Positions 7,841 through 16,874 of a stretch of 42,552 nt of DNA are shown here, in pieces. Where the stretch lies: assembly GCA_034932685.1 (NCBI GenBank), contig JAYFOM010000013.1, forward strand, positions 1-42,552, read 5' to 3'. The position numbers and the translations under genes are program-made. The notes under the pieces were generated by a model. It did no database searches and was not told the origin of the DNA. It worked only from the letters and a program-made list of their open reading frames with translations. Origin of the DNA: JAQUCI01 sp034932685. GTDB taxonomy: Bacteria; Bacillota_I; Bacilli_A; Erysipelotrichales; Erysipelotrichaceae. Positions within the stretch are counted from its first letter, which is position 1, and each line of letters starts with the position of its first letter.

Positions 7841-8899
7841 CTAAACTAAATCTAAACCATCTAAACTATCAATGATCAATTTATGAACATTATTTCTGAT
7901 CATTGATATATTATCATTAGAGCGACTTGGATGAACTCGATTGGTCAATATGATGATCGCGCACTTACGTGCTTGATCGATATACATTGAAGTACCTGTA
8001 AATCCCGTATGATAAAGCGCACTATCAGAATCATTTTGTGCAAACTGCGATATCTCATCACCAAAATACCAACCAAGCGTTCTTTTTTGATTCAAACCAG
8101 GCGTATAGACTTTATTTAATAAAGCCATTGTTTCAGGCTTAAAGATAATTTTACCTTGAAAAACGCCCTCATTTAAAAACATCGTTGCTAAGTTAAACAA
8201 GTCTTTTAAACTAGAAAATACCCCAGCATTACCTGCAACACCACCACAAATATAAGCTTTACCATCATGAACTTCACCTTTGATCAAACCACGCTCACTG
8301 CTTATTTCAGTCGCCACACAACGCTCTTTTAAGCTCTTTGCTGGATTAAAATCAGTATCACCCATATCAAGTGGCTCCCATATCACTTTATGGGCATAAG
8401 CTTGCATATCACCAACTAGTTTCTCAATAACAAAACCCAAAATTAGATAATTAAAACAAGAATACAAAACTTGTTGTTTTGCGACATAGCTTTCTGGAAG
8501 TGCTTTGATAAACGCATAAATTTCGTCTTTATTCTTACACGACTTATATCTTTTATCATCTGATGGTAATCCTGATGTATGAGTCAATAGTTCTAATACA
8601 TCAGTTTCTTTATGTGGATAATCGCTTAATATACTACATATCTTTGTATCTAAACTTAAACGCTTTTCTTCTATCAATTTTAAGACTAAAAGTAATGTTG
8701 TTGTTACTTTTGTCAAACTTGCTAAATCAAAAATAGGTTCTTCGCTTAACTTTATAACTTCTGGTAATAATTGTTGATAGCCGCTTTGATAATGGTATGA
8801 CTTATTATTTGTGATAACTCCAACACTAATTGCACAAACCTGTTCATTTTTAACAAAGTCATCAGCCATCACTGCTATCTTAGACATTAACTTTTCCAT
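7841..8899 (-). CDS. Serine beta-lactamase-family hydrolase (AmiE-like)
   Basis: A 352-residue penicillin-binding-protein-like hydrolase without a visible signal peptide. The catalytic SxxK is SLTK (near 67-70, in DLASLTKVTTTL), the YxN-type motif is in YSCFNYLIL near 145, and HTGFTG near 293 replaces the KTG box. In Bacillus the AmiE (YbbE) enzyme of this family removes peptides from MurNAc and is encoded with MurQ. Here the gene starts 2 bases after mupG, so a role in muropeptide processing is likely, though an esterase role is possible. Lack of a leader peptide points to cytoplasmic action on imported fragments. SD AAAGGAG is 5 bases from the ATG. Confidence 0.72.
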   Translation of the reverse strand: MEKLMSKIAVMADDFVKNEQVCAISVGVITNNKSYHYQSGYQQLLPEVIKLSEEPIFDLASLTKVTTTLLLVLKLIEEKRLSLDTKICSILSDYPHKETDVLELLTHTSGLPSDDKRYKSCKNKDEIYAFIKALPESYVAKQQVLYSCFNYLILGFVIEKLVGDMQAYAHKVIWEPLDMGDTDFNPAKSLKERCVATEISSERGLIKGEVHDGKAYICGGVAGNAGVFSSLKDLFNLATMFLNEGVFQGKIIFKPETMALLNKVYTPGLNQKRTLGWYFGDEISQFAQNDSDSALYHTGFTGTSMYIDQARKCAIIILTNRVHPSRSNDNISMIRNNVHKLIIDSLDGLDLV

Positions 8900-8901
8900 A
8901 T

Positions 8902-9987
8902 TTACTCCTTTTCTTTAAAGTAGAAATAACGCTCGTTGGTAAGATATTTTAATAGCCACAAATCCGCTTTAGCGATACTAGCAGCGATATTTACTCTTTC
9001 ATCAAGTGGACAATCCTTTATAATTAGTTGCACTTCACCACTATAGCGCTTATAACCACTATTATCGATTGTCACATCACCAACTTTTCTTACTTTACTT
9101 AATCGCGGATCGATCATTTTACCTTGCTCCGCCATATTTCTTGATGTGATCAAACGTAAAGCATATTCACTATTATCATAACGTACTTGATGAAGTCTGT
9201 TAAATAGCAGTTCTCTTTCAGCATCACTTATATCATTTGCACATTTAATATTTAATACAAAAGGTTCATTACTATTGATAGCATCTAGGCTTTCAAGTTC
9301 AAACTGACTGGCTAAGGGATCTGCGATGATCAACTTGTCACATACCTTACTTGCCATCAGTTCATAGGCGGCTTCCGCTATACTAACATAGCGATGGCTT
9401 TCAAGGGTTACTAAACCAGCATGCAGTGGTCCTCTTGGTTTATTAAAAGCGCAAACAAAAGCTCCTACCGCAATCCCTCTTTCTTTAAAAAGTAAAGACT
9501 GTTGATAATAGAAATCATAACTAATGCCAGTTAATGGTCGAGGATAAAAATTATGCCAAGCTTCCCATTTGATCTTATCACTAAGTGCTAATAGCGCATT
9601 AATCTTATCACTATCAAGTAATGATGCATTGATAATAAAGCGATTTAAATCCAACATTTCACTTAGTATCAAGATTGCTTGATGATCATAATCATAATCA
9701 AGCCTTAAAGCGCTTATCTCACAAGCTTTAAGCTTATCACTTAAAGTTTTATCAGAGATAAGCTTTTTGATCATAGCACCGCCAATATCAACACATAAAG
9801 TCATATCATGCTTTTTGATCAATTTTGATAGTTCATAGAGTTGCTCAATTTGAATAGCAACATCATATTCAGCTAAATGAATTGAACTAAACACCTCTTG
9901 ATAATTTAGTTTACGTGCATTATCTAAGTATTGTACTAAATAGGGATCATTTATATCTTGGGGATATACAGAAAGCGCTAGTTTCAT
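8902..9987 (-). CDS. mupG: 6-phospho-N-acetylmuramidase (MupG, DUF871 family)
   Basis: A DUF871 protein of 361 residues with an N-terminal TIM barrel beginning MKLALSVYPQDIND and a C-terminal beta-barrel domain. In Staphylococcus aureus, MupG of this family hydrolyses intracellular MurNAc-6-phosphate-GlcNAc to MurNAc-6-phosphate, the substrate of MurQ. A murQ gene lies 1.3 kb upstream, and an AmiE-like hydrolase follows directly. The ATG at 9987 is preferred: GGAGG lies 6 bases upstream and the family starts here; an in-frame ATG at 10023 would run into the terminator hairpin. The adjoining terminator leaves no room for a normal promoter, so expression may depend on read-through. Confidence 0.85.
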   Translation of the reverse strand: MKLALSVYPQDINDPYLVQYLDNARKLNYQEVFSSIHLAEYDVAIQIEQLYELSKLIKKHDMTLCVDIGGAMIKKLISDKTLSDKLKACEISALRLDYDYDHQAILILSEMLDLNRFIINASLLDSDKINALLALSDKIKWEAWHNFYPRPLTGISYDFYYQQSLLFKERGIAVGAFVCAFNKPRGPLHAGLVTLESHRYVSIAEAAYELMASKVCDKLIIADPLASQFELESLDAINSNEPFVLNIKCANDISDAERELLFNRLHQVRYDNSEYALRLITSRNMAEQGKMIDPRLSKVRKVGDVTIDNSGYKRYSGEVQLIIKDCPLDERVNIAASIAKADLWLLKYLTNERYFYFKEKE

Positions 9988-10011
9988 CTTCAACCTCCGA
10001 CTAATCATAAT

Positions 10012-10039
10012 AAAAGCAAGCAAAGACCTTTGCTTGCTT
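10012..10039 (-). terminator. Intrinsic terminator of the phosphofructokinase gene
   Basis: On the minus strand AAGCAAGCAAAG pairs with CTTTGCTTGCTT across two central bases (effective 10-11 bp stem), followed by TTATTAT. It begins 9 bases after the phosphofructokinase stop codon. Confidence 0.85.
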
Positions 10040-10047
10040 AACTGTAA

Positions 10048-11253
10048 TTAACGCATGTAATAAGGTTTAACAAATGCCGGTAAGCCATCTTTATAGACGA
10101 TGACTGGTTGACCAATAATCAGTGGACGCATATAATCAAGTGCTTCTTGTTTAATACCACGATAGTTTGGTAGTATCCAATCAAGCGGGAAGTTCTTAAC
10201 ATGGTTTGCCACATTTGAAGCTAAAGTTGTAAAGAACTCAACATCATATGCTTTACCCTCTTTACGCTTAACACCGACCATTTGACCTGTAAAGCTCTTA
10301 TCCATACTATGCATATGAGCAGACATACCTAAACTAAATGACTCTTCAACATCAACAAGTGATTGCTCCGTCGCATGACATCTTTGAGCAGTACTTAAAT
10401 CTTGAACTTTACAGCGTTTCGCCGTATTGGTTGATAAGATCATATCTTTGATCGCATTAGCAGCACCACCTAAAACCGCATGACCAAAACCATCGTTTTT
10501 AGCTTCACCAGCCGCAAGATAAGTACCATCCGCATAACGTACCCCTTCAGATACAACTACATAACATTTATTTTTAGCTTCAATACATTTCTTAACTTCC
10601 GCCAAGAAAACTTCCTTATCAAAAGCTTCTTCTGGTAAAACAACCAAATCAACAATGCCACTTAAGCAAGCACTAGCTGCTAACCAGCCAGCATCACGAC
10701 CCATTGTTTCAAGGATAAATACTTCTTCACGAGTATAAACATTAACATCCAGCCATGTTTGTAAAGCTGTTGTTGAAATAAATTTAGCAGCACTACCAAA
10801 GCCAGGACAATGATCAGTGACCATTAGGTCATTATCGACCGTCTTAGGACAACCAACAAAACGACGATTAGTGATACCTTTTTTCTGAGCATACTCGCTT
10901 AATGCGAAAACAGTATCCATTGAATCATTACCACCAGTATAAAATAATGTTTCAACATCATATTTTTCCATTACTTCTAAAAGACGAATAAAATCAGCTT
11001 CATTTTCTCTTTTTAATTTATAACGACAGCTACCAAGGGCACTTGCCGGTGTTTGTCTTAAAATGCGATTTTCTTCATCACTCATGGTAGTTAGATCAAC
11101 CAACATTTCCTGTAAGATACCTTCGATACCATGTAAACCACCATAAACTTTAGTATAGATTGGGTTAAGCTGATTAGCTCTGACGATTCCCGCTACCGTG
11201 GCGTTAATGACCGATGTTGGTCCACCTGATTGCGCTACAATACAATTTGACAT
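10048..11253 (-). CDS. pfp: Pyrophosphate-dependent 6-phosphofructokinase
   Basis: A 401-residue PFK-family protein. The residue pattern predicts PPi rather than ATP as phosphoryl donor: GGNDS at 107-111 has Asp where ATP enzymes have Gly (GGDGS), and PKTVDND at 136-142 has Lys where ATP enzymes have Gly. These two changes are the established discriminators. It makes fructose 1,6-bisphosphate reversibly, in glycolysis or gluconeogenesis. PPi-PFK use is known in Acholeplasma and many anaerobes. SD AAGGAG is 7 bases from the ATG. A promoter candidate lies upstream and a strong terminator downstream, so it may be monocistronic between murQ and mupG. Confidence 0.92.
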   Translation of the reverse strand: MSNCIVAQSGGPTSVINATVAGIVRANQLNPIYTKVYGGLHGIEGILQEMLVDLTTMSDEENRILRQTPASALGSCRYKLKRENEADFIRLLEVMEKYDVETLFYTGGNDSMDTVFALSEYAQKKGITNRRFVGCPKTVDNDLMVTDHCPGFGSAAKFISTTALQTWLDVNVYTREEVFILETMGRDAGWLAASACLSGIVDLVVLPEEAFDKEVFLAEVKKCIEAKNKCYVVVSEGVRYADGTYLAAGEAKNDGFGHAVLGGAANAIKDMILSTNTAKRCKVQDLSTAQRCHATEQSLVDVEESFSLGMSAHMHSMDKSFTGQMVGVKRKEGKAYDVEFFTTLASNVANHVKNFPLDWILPNYRGIKQEALDYMRPLIIGQPVIVYKDGLPAFVKPYYMR

Positions 11254-11280
11254 TTAATTTCTCCTTTACTTACGTTAAGT

Positions 11281-11309
11281 ATTATACAATAATTAATATC
11301 TTTATGAAA
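11281..11309 (-). promoter_or_regulatory. Candidate promoter of the phosphofructokinase gene
   Basis: On the minus strand TTTCAT (11304-11309) and a perfect TATAAT (11281-11286) are 17 bases apart in the 58-base gap after murQ. The predicted start point leaves about a 20-base leader holding the SD. Confidence 0.5.
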
Positions 11310-11311
11310 CA

Positions 11312-12202
11312 TTACTTAATGGCTGCGCGTACAAATCCTTCACTTTGATCAAGACGCCTGAGTGCCTCATCCTTATCAACACCCGTAAGGATCATAACGA
11401 TAGCTGCTTTGGGATAATGACCACTTAACTCCCAATATTTCTCAGCTGTTTCATAATCACATTCAGCTGCAGTCATGATAATACGTTTTGAGCGCTCTAC
11501 TAACTTCAAGTTAGTAGCTTTAACATCCACCATCAAATTCTTGTAAACTTTACCGATTCCTACCATGCTAGCAGTAGTCAACATGTTAAATATCAACTTT
11601 TGGCTAGTACCAGCTTTTAAACGGGTTGATCCGGTCAATACTTCAGGACCATTATCTACTTCAATCGCGATATCAGCGTGTTTACCAATTTCTGAGCCTT
11701 TATTACATGCAACAGCGATAGCTTTAGCGCCATTTGCGCGAGCATAGTCTAATGCACCAATAACATAAGGTGTTCTACCACTTGCGGCTGCTCCTACTAC
11801 TACATCCTTAGCTGTTAAATTAATACTAGTAAGGTCTTCTTGCGCTAACGCAACTGAATCCTCAGCTCCTTCTTTTGCTTGTAAGAAAGCTGATGGACCA
11901 CCTGCTATTAAGCCAAGCACTTCATCACTTGTACCAAAAGTAGGCATACACTCTGCCGCATCAATTACACCTAAGCGTCCTGATGTGCCAGCTCCTATGA
12001 ATATCAATCGACCTTGAGATTTCAAAGCCTTGATAATTATCTTAACCGCTTCTTCTATTTCCGGCAAAGCTTCTTTAACTGCTATAGCAACCTTTTGATC
12101 CTCTTCATTCATGATGCTTAAAAATTCTTTAGTGCTTAATGCATCTAGTTCCATTGTTTTTAAATTACGTTTTTCTGTTTGTAAGTTATCTATCTTTACC
12201 AT
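11312..12202 (-). CDS. murQ: N-acetylmuramic acid 6-phosphate etherase
   Basis: A 296-residue SIS-domain enzyme that splits MurNAc-6-phosphate to GlcNAc-6-phosphate and D-lactate in the cytoplasm, part of cell-wall sugar recycling. The sugar-phosphate loop GAGTSGRLGVIDAAE is near 71-85, and its Glu in AAECMPTFG plus the Glu of AKEGAEDS near 112 correspond to the two catalytic acids of the family. Met replaces a Pro usually found after the AEC. The second SIS segment GAAASGRTPYVIGAL is near 138-152. AAGGAGG lies 7 bases before the ATG. It follows an ABC-F gene by 31 bases and is followed by pfp. Confidence 0.95.
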   Translation of the reverse strand: MVKIDNLQTEKRNLKTMELDALSTKEFLSIMNEEDQKVAIAVKEALPEIEEAVKIIIKALKSQGRLIFIGAGTSGRLGVIDAAECMPTFGTSDEVLGLIAGGPSAFLQAKEGAEDSVALAQEDLTSINLTAKDVVVGAAASGRTPYVIGALDYARANGAKAIAVACNKGSEIGKHADIAIEVDNGPEVLTGSTRLKAGTSQKLIFNMLTTASMVGIGKVYKNLMVDVKATNLKLVERSKRIIMTAAECDYETAEKYWELSGHYPKAAIVMILTGVDKDEALRRLDQSEGFVRAAIK

Positions 12203-12233
12203 GATATCTCCTCCTTAGTTTATTATAATGGTT

Positions 12234-14078
12234 TTAACTCTTCTCTGCCATCGCTAACTCCCATTTATTGATCAATTGATCGATCTTTGTATGGGCAACG
12301 TCAATAAGCTCATCTAATTCTTGCATCTTTTGATAATCATGATAATATTCCGGATCAAAGCGTTTAGCTCTTAATGCTTCAAGCTCACTTTCCGCTTCAG
12401 CAATCTGCTTTTCTAACTTCACAAGTGATACTTTCTCAACCTTTGTTTTCTCTTTTACTTCTTTTTGATTAGGTTTTACTATTTGTTCATTAATACTAGT
12501 GCTTTTTGACATATACTCATCATAATTAAGGGGATAATAATTTGTCTTGTCATCATTGATCTCAAGTACAGCAGTTGCGAGCTTCTTAATAAAATAACGG
12601 TCATGCGCCACAAATATCAATGTACCTTCATAATCAATCAACGCTTCTTCAAGTGCTTCTTTTCCAAGGATATCTAAGTGATTGGTTGGCTCATCTAAAA
12701 TCAATAGATTAGCACGTTTCAACATTAATTTAGCTAGGGTCAATCTAACTCTTTCACCACCTGATAAAACAGCAACTTTTTTAAAAACATCATCAGCGGA
12801 AAACATAAAATTTCCTAATACTGATCTAATGTTTGTTAGATCAAGCTGAGGGTAATCATCCCATATTTCATCAAGCACGATCTTATCGCTATTAATTTGT
12901 GCTAATTCTTGATCAAAATATCCAATTTCGATTTGATGACCAAAATTCATATTGCCACCCAAAGAAGCAATCTTACCCACGATAGTCTTGATCAAGGTAG
13001 ATTTACCCTTACCATTTGGTCCAATGATAGCTAAGCGTTCTTTGGCCATTAAATCAAAACTCACAGTACATAACTTCTCATCATAACCAATGGCTAACTC
13101 ATCAAGGGTCAATACTCTTTTACCACCTTTAATGCGTGGTTGAAAGTGAGCGTGAAAAGTCTTTTCATCAGCTTTTTTGACTTCTATTTTCTCCATTCGA
13201 TCTAGATATTTAATCTTTGATTGAGCAAAAGCCGCTTTATTTTTCTTGTAACGAAATTTCGCAATCAATAATTCAAGTCGTTCGATATCTTTTTGCTGGT
13301 TATTATAAGCGATAAGTTGTTTTTCGGCATTGAGTTTTTTCATATTGACATAGTTTGTATAATTACCAACGTATTTTGTCATGGTATTAAACTCAAGTTC
13401 ATATACTACTTCACTTATTTGATCTAAGAAAATACGGTCATGTGAAACTAAGATGATCGCTTTAGGATAAGTCTTTAAGTATCCTTCTAACCATTCGATC
13501 GTCTTTAGATCTAAATGATTGGTTGGCTCATCAAGTAGTAAAATATCTGGTTTACTAAGCAAAAGCTTAACAAAGGCAATCTTGGTTTTTTGTCCACCAG
13601 AAAATTCATTTAGTGGTTTGTAAAGTTCTTCTTCACTAAAGCCAAATTTACTGAATACTGTTTTTAGTTCTACTTGGTAGTTATAGCCATTTAAGTGTTC
13701 AAACTGATCTTGAAGTTTCGCAAATTGATCCATGATCGCTTCAGAGTGGTCAGTACTCATTTTTAGTGCTAGTGCTTCAAGCTTTTCACTCATAGCTAAA
13801 AGTGGTTGGAAAACCGTTAATAATTCATCTATTACCGTGTGATTTAAATTCTCAAATGTAGTTTGGGCTAAATATCCAATCTCAAGATTACTAGCTTGAT
13901 GAATTGATCCTTGATCTAATTCTTCAAGCTTGTTGATAATCTTTAATAATGTTGTTTTACCACTGCCATTACGGCCAACTAAAGCAATCTTTTCATTATT
14001 TTTAACTTCAAACTGAATATCTTTAAAGATCAAATTAGCCCCAAAATACTTTGTTCCTTGATTAATTTGATACAACAT
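12234..14078 (-). CDS. ABC-F family ATPase (YdiF/Uup-like)
   Basis: A 614-residue soluble protein with two ABC domains and no membrane segment. Walker A motifs are GRNGSGKTT near 36-44 and GPNGKGKST near 355-363. The signatures are FSGGQKTK and LSGGERVR, and each domain has LLDEPTNHLD. A charged interdomain linker near 240-300 and a C-terminal coiled coil (about 540-610, rich in E/K/L) match ABC-F proteins, which act on the ribosome E site in translation or antibiotic protection. The subtype cannot be settled by eye. GAGG precedes the ATG by about 8 bases; it starts 10 bases after the amidase-like gene. Confidence 0.93.
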   Translation of the reverse strand: MLYQINQGTKYFGANLIFKDIQFEVKNNEKIALVGRNGSGKTTLLKIINKLEELDQGSIHQASNLEIGYLAQTTFENLNHTVIDELLTVFQPLLAMSEKLEALALKMSTDHSEAIMDQFAKLQDQFEHLNGYNYQVELKTVFSKFGFSEEELYKPLNEFSGGQKTKIAFVKLLLSKPDILLLDEPTNHLDLKTIEWLEGYLKTYPKAIILVSHDRIFLDQISEVVYELEFNTMTKYVGNYTNYVNMKKLNAEKQLIAYNNQQKDIERLELLIAKFRYKKNKAAFAQSKIKYLDRMEKIEVKKADEKTFHAHFQPRIKGGKRVLTLDELAIGYDEKLCTVSFDLMAKERLAIIGPNGKGKSTLIKTIVGKIASLGGNMNFGHQIEIGYFDQELAQINSDKIVLDEIWDDYPQLDLTNIRSVLGNFMFSADDVFKKVAVLSGGERVRLTLAKLMLKRANLLILDEPTNHLDILGKEALEEALIDYEGTLIFVAHDRYFIKKLATAVLEINDDKTNYYPLNYDEYMSKSTSINEQIVKPNQKEVKEKTKVEKVSLVKLEKQIAEAESELEALRAKRFDPEYYHDYQKMQELDELIDVAHTKIDQLINKWELAMAEKS

Positions 14079-14088
14079 TTATTTTTCC

Positions 14089-15396
14089 TCATTCATTAAT
14101 ACGCAGAAAATTCACTATTGCTTCTGCGGTTTTTTCGCCATATAAGCGGTAATGCTCTTGCCAACTCAGTGCTTCATCTGGATTAGTAAGATATATATAT
14201 TCAAAAGTAAAGGTCTGAAGCCCGTGAACTGCATCAAGCGCAAAACTAGCATTTTCTGCAATTGCCATTTCACTAAAAGTTCCAGCAGCTAGAATACGGC
14301 CACCACTTTCACGAATGACCATGCGACCATCATAACCATTGATCTTGCCACTTGGTATCACACCTGATATCTTACCCGCACCACTATATCCTGTTGATTT
14401 CAGATCGGTATTCTCAATAACATAGTTGAATAGCGCTGTTGCCATTTTGTTTGAACTAAAAGAAGAGTATACAATCTGAGAACCACCAGTTTTAGGACTA
14501 TTGGCAGCTCGCATTTGAATATCAAGATAATACTTTGCTTGTGATAGATAAGCGCGATGTAAGCGGCCATTTTCACCATAAGTATTAACTACTTCACAAC
14601 TCTCATTTCTTGTCACTAAGACCTTTAAACCTCTTTTCTCTAGCTCATCTTTAATGATCATTGCTAGTTTGTAGGTTTCTTCAGCTTCAATCATGCCGTT
14701 TGCTCTTGCACCCACTTCGATATAATCACCATTATCCCGACTATTATGACCTGGATCTAATACAATATCATAAACATCATCAGGTGTGGGTTTAGTGCTA
14801 ATTTCAATAAATAGATAATTACGATCTAGTACATCCGGATTTTGCTCATTACTGAAAAGGTCTTTATTAGCGATCAGTCTTACTTCTTTACTCATCCCGT
14901 CTCTTCTTATGGTATAAAAGACATCATCAATAAGATGATCACTATATGCTCTTCTTTGAATCATATCAGAAACTACCTTAACACTATAAAAACCATCATC
15001 TAAACTCTCAACTGGGATTTGACTATCAATAAAGCCATTAAGTAGATAAACCATTTCATCCCCTGTACATAAGTTTGTTAATATTAAAGTTCTACCTATG
15101 ATATTGTCTTTGTTTTTAATATCATATTCTTCATGAAAAAGATTAAGGGTTTCACCATAATAAAGATAATCATTGACAAGATAAATCTCAGTGAAATCTT
15201 CATTTTTTATCTTAGTGATCGTATCTTTATGGTTAAGTTCACATACAGTAAATATACCCTCAGCACTTTTTTGTTGACGAGCAGTAAAATAACGATACGT
15301 ATAAAGTGAACCAAAAAACAAGACAAAGAAGATCACGATCATCAACAGTGATTTCTTTACTTTTTCTCTTTGTTCATACTTATAGTAGCGTGGCAT
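14089..15396 (-). CDS. Membrane-anchored amidase-3-like protein, zinc site altered
   Basis: A 435-residue protein with a single N-terminal TM anchor (about 15-34), a poorly conserved extracellular region (50-205) and a C-terminal amidase-3 domain related to N-acetylmuramoyl-L-alanine amidases. DPGH is at 214-217 (first Zn ligand His217) and EETYKL at 239-244 supplies the Glu ligand. The usual SIHAN segment, holding the second His ligand, reads DIQMRAAN (292-299), so Gln294 replaces His. A catalytic-type Glu is kept in IRESGG (Glu363). It may be a degenerate enzyme or a binding protein. SD AAAGGA is present; the gene follows asnS after a terminator. Confidence 0.78.
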   Translation of the reverse strand: MPRYYKYEQREKVKKSLLMIVIFFVLFFGSLYTYRYFTARQQKSAEGIFTVCELNHKDTITKIKNEDFTEIYLVNDYLYYGETLNLFHEEYDIKNKDNIIGRTLILTNLCTGDEMVYLLNGFIDSQIPVESLDDGFYSVKVVSDMIQRRAYSDHLIDDVFYTIRRDGMSKEVRLIANKDLFSNEQNPDVLDRNYLFIEISTKPTPDDVYDIVLDPGHNSRDNGDYIEVGARANGMIEAEETYKLAMIIKDELEKRGLKVLVTRNESCEVVNTYGENGRLHRAYLSQAKYYLDIQMRAANSPKTGGSQIVYSSFSSNKMATALFNYVIENTDLKSTGYSGAGKISGVIPSGKINGYDGRMVIRESGGRILAAGTFSEMAIAENASFALDAVHGLQTFTFEYIYLTNPDEALSWQEHYRLYGEKTAEAIVNFLRINE

Positions 15397-15426
15397 TAGG
15401 TTATTCCTTTCGAGTTTTATTCTAAC

Positions 15427-15449
15427 ATAAAAAGCGCCGTAGCGCTTTT
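15427..15449 (-). terminator. Intrinsic terminator of asnS
   Basis: On the minus strand AAAAGCGC, loop TACG, GCGCTTTTT forms a compact GC-rich stem and T tract, overlapping the asnS stop codon. Confidence 0.85.
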
Positions 15450-16830
15450 AGAATAGTAGATTTTTAGGAGTACGAGCAAATGGTATCGCATCACGAATAT
15501 TAGTGATACCAGTGATATACATTAAGAAACGTTCAAATCCAAGACCAAAGCCAGCATGCTTAACCCCACCATAACGTCTTAGATCAAGATACCAATCTAA
15601 ACTCTTTTGATCGATATGTAACTCATCCATCCGTTTAAGTAAGTGTTCCATTCTTTCTTCACGTTGTGAACCACCAACCAACTCACCAATTTGTGGTACT
15701 AAAAGATCACAAGCCGCAACGGTTTTACCATCGTCATTTAAACGCATATAAAATGCCTTGATGTCTTTCGGATAATCCGTTAAGAAAACAGGACCCTTAA
15801 CAATCTGTTCACAGATATAACGCTCATGTTCTGATTGCAGATCACTTCCCCAACTAATAGGATATTCAAACTTTACATCAGCTTCACTAAGGTGTTTTAT
15901 CGCTTCTGTATAAGTCATGCGCACAAAGTCAGAATTTCTTACTAAGTTTAAGCGCTCAAGTAAGGTCTTATCGATCATTTCATTAAAAAACTTCATCTCT
16001 TCAAAACAATTATCTAATACATAATCAATACAAGACTTGACCATATCTTCAATAAGGTCCATATCATCTTCTAAATCCGCAAAAGCGATTTCGGGCTCAA
16101 TCATCCAAAACTCACTAGCATGACGTGGCGTATTAGAGTTTTCAGCTCTAAATGTTGGACCAAATGTATAAACATCTCTAAAAGCTAGCGCAAACGCTTC
16201 AGCTTGTAATTGACCACTAACTGTCAAACAAGCATGCTTGCCAAAAAAGTCTTCTTCATAATTACCATCACTACGAGTAGTAACGGTAAATATCTCACCA
16301 GCCCCTTCAGCATCATTTGCGGTAATGATTGGCGCATGAACATAAACAAAACCTTGGCTTTGGAAAAACTCATGAATAGCCATTGATAATACTGATCTTA
16401 CTCTAAACAAGGCACTAAAGGTATTAGTACGAGGTCTTAAGTGACCAATTTCTCTTAGATACTCAAATGAGTGTCTTTTCTTTTGTAAAGGATAACTATT
16501 ATCACAGCTTCCTTCTAAAACTACCTCTTTTAATAAGATTTCAAATGGTTGCTTGTTATTGGGAGTATAGACAAACTTACCAGTAATGCTTAATGCTGTA
16601 CCAGTTAGATATTTCTCAATCTTTTCGATTTCACTAATCTCACTATCGTATACTAATTGACAATTACGAAAATAAGTTCCGTCATTAAACTCAATAAACC
16701 CGATACTACCGTTAAAACGATTAGTTCTTACCCAACCTTGTAGCTGAACATATTCGATTTGATCAAGCTCCAAAGTATTTTTTTCATAAGTCATCTCATA
16801 AAGTTCTCTAATTGTCATAAATGAAATCAT
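15448..16830 (-). CDS. asnS: Asparaginyl-tRNA synthetase
   Basis: A 460-residue class IIb synthetase charging tRNA-Asn. The N-terminal OB-fold anticodon-binding domain (about 20-115) includes VQLQGWVRTNRFNGSIGFIEFNDG. Motif 2 lies in TFGPTFRAENSNTPRHASEFWMIEPE (pieces near 224-248) and motif 3 in GFGLGFERFLMYITG near 430-444. The NTPRHASEFWMIE stretch is characteristic of AsnRS rather than AspRS. The ATG at 16830 has AGGAGG about 9 bases upstream. The gene is preceded by a T-box leader with its own terminator, so expression should respond to uncharged tRNA-Asn. Confidence 0.96.
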   Translation of the reverse strand: MISFMTIRELYEMTYEKNTLELDQIEYVQLQGWVRTNRFNGSIGFIEFNDGTYFRNCQLVYDSEISEIEKIEKYLTGTALSITGKFVYTPNNKQPFEILLKEVVLEGSCDNSYPLQKKRHSFEYLREIGHLRPRTNTFSALFRVRSVLSMAIHEFFQSQGFVYVHAPIITANDAEGAGEIFTVTTRSDGNYEEDFFGKHACLTVSGQLQAEAFALAFRDVYTFGPTFRAENSNTPRHASEFWMIEPEIAFADLEDDMDLIEDMVKSCIDYVLDNCFEEMKFFNEMIDKTLLERLNLVRNSDFVRMTYTEAIKHLSEADVKFEYPISWGSDLQSEHERYICEQIVKGPVFLTDYPKDIKAFYMRLNDDGKTVAACDLLVPQIGELVGGSQREERMEHLLKRMDELHIDQKSLDWYLDLRRYGGVKHAGFGLGFERFLMYITGITNIRDAIPFARTPKNLLF

Positions 16831-16850
16831 ATATTTGTTCCTCCTAAAAT

Positions 16851-16874
16851 AAAAAACGTCCCCTAGGAACGTTT
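16851..16874 (-). terminator. Regulated terminator of the asnS T-box
   Basis: On the minus strand AAACGTTCC, loop TAG, GGGACGTTTTTT forms a 9-bp stem followed by T. It is the terminator alternative to the T-box antiterminator. Confidence 0.88.
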
